Positions 33,800 to 33,903 of a stretch of DNA of 33,903 nucleotides are shown piece by piece. The stretch covers positions 1-33,903 of the forward strand of contig JAUZRR010000046.1 in the NCBI GenBank assembly GCA_030950285.1, in the 5' to 3' direction. Origin of the DNA: Planctomycetota bacterium (GTDB taxonomy: Bacteria; Planctomycetota; Phycisphaerae; Phycisphaerales; UBA1924). The position numbers and the translations under genes were made by a program. How positions within the stretch are numbered: position 1 is the first letter of the stretch; each line of letters begins with the position of its first letter. The notes beneath the pieces were generated by a model. That model did no database searches and was not told the DNA's origin. It worked only from the letters and a program-made list of their open reading frames with translations.

Positions 33800-33901
33800 C
33801 TATCCCAGGCTCAGGCTCTTCTTCAGATTGCACGCTGTCATGGTGATCGCGAAGTCGAACTCGTTGCGACATCGACCCCGGTAGCGCACCCGGCGAAGGC
33901 C
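33800..33901 (-). mobile_element. C-terminal end of a DDE transposase (partial, continues beyond the window)
   Basis: The minus strand from 33901 reads GLRRVRYRGRCRNEFDFAIT, then MTACNLKKSLSLG and a stop at 33800-33802. The basic RRVRYRG-R and the closing TACNLKKSL match the C-terminal helix of IS5/IS1182-type DDE transposases. The rest lies outside the window, so completeness and IS family cannot be judged. Confidence 0.7.
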
Positions 33902-33903
33902 GA

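Overview
The window is a GC-rich bacterial chromosome segment, probably from a planctomycete of the Phycisphaerae type. This is inferred from several traits: an N-terminal HTH joined to a C-terminal receiver domain, large Ala/Asp/Glu-rich secreted proteins with HEAT or TPR repeats, collagen-like/S74 surface proteins, secreted sandwich proteins that normally end in an ADFNGDG-type tail, and rpsL-rpsG separated from fusA/tuf. The organism appears diderm, with a secretin, a GT9 heptosyltransferase-like enzyme and a lipoprotein.

Layout. 1-4.7 kb: an M42 aminopeptidase (+), an HTH-receiver regulator (-), and a secreted HEAT-repeat protein with a degenerate receiver-like domain (+). 5.0-11.2 kb: a co-directional export or pilus locus with three type IV (pseudo)pilins, a small membrane protein, a secretin with an unusual C-terminal Trp-repeat domain, and a TPR protein that is probably a lipoprotein. 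The matching GspE/PilB ATPase lies apart at 21.3-23.0 kb on the minus strand. No inner-membrane platform gene (GspF/PilC), GspC/L/M or prepilin peptidase is visible, so the machine is split across the genome. 11.3-16.7 kb is housekeeping and signalling: RecJ (-), PduO-type cobalamin adenosyltransferase, a membrane SpoIIE/PP2C phosphatase, a MazG-like pyrophosphohydrolase (-), and rpsL-rpsG. 16.8-21.1 kb: a GT9 glycosyltransferase (-) and two unrecognised secreted proteins in tandem. 23.4-25.3 kb: a collagen-like/S74 surface protein with an apparent frameshift, and a truncated secreted protein. 25.2-27.8 kb: a UbiA-family prenyltransferase (-), a low-GC orphan gene with its own terminator, and a secreted NTF2-like protein (-). 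28.0-31.2 kb: a tight ribH-nusB-ftsY operon, convergent with fmt (-). 31.4-33.9 kb: a SulP/STAS transporter, a small possibly decayed gene (-), and the C-terminal end of a transposase cut by the window edge.

Patterns across the window. (1) Seven genes lack a Shine-Dalgarno sequence and carry a TACNNT -10-like hexamer 5-9 nt before the start codon, which suggests leaderless mRNAs. (2) Two paired-hairpin repeats of one family sit in convergent intergenic gaps about 9 kb apart, and one encloses an 18-bp tandem repeat. (3) The secretin C-terminus holds three exact-period 56-residue repeats. (4) RpsL naturally carries Arg at the Lys88 streptomycin-resistance position.

All assignments come from reading motifs. 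No database search was run, and names given without a diagnostic motif are tentative.
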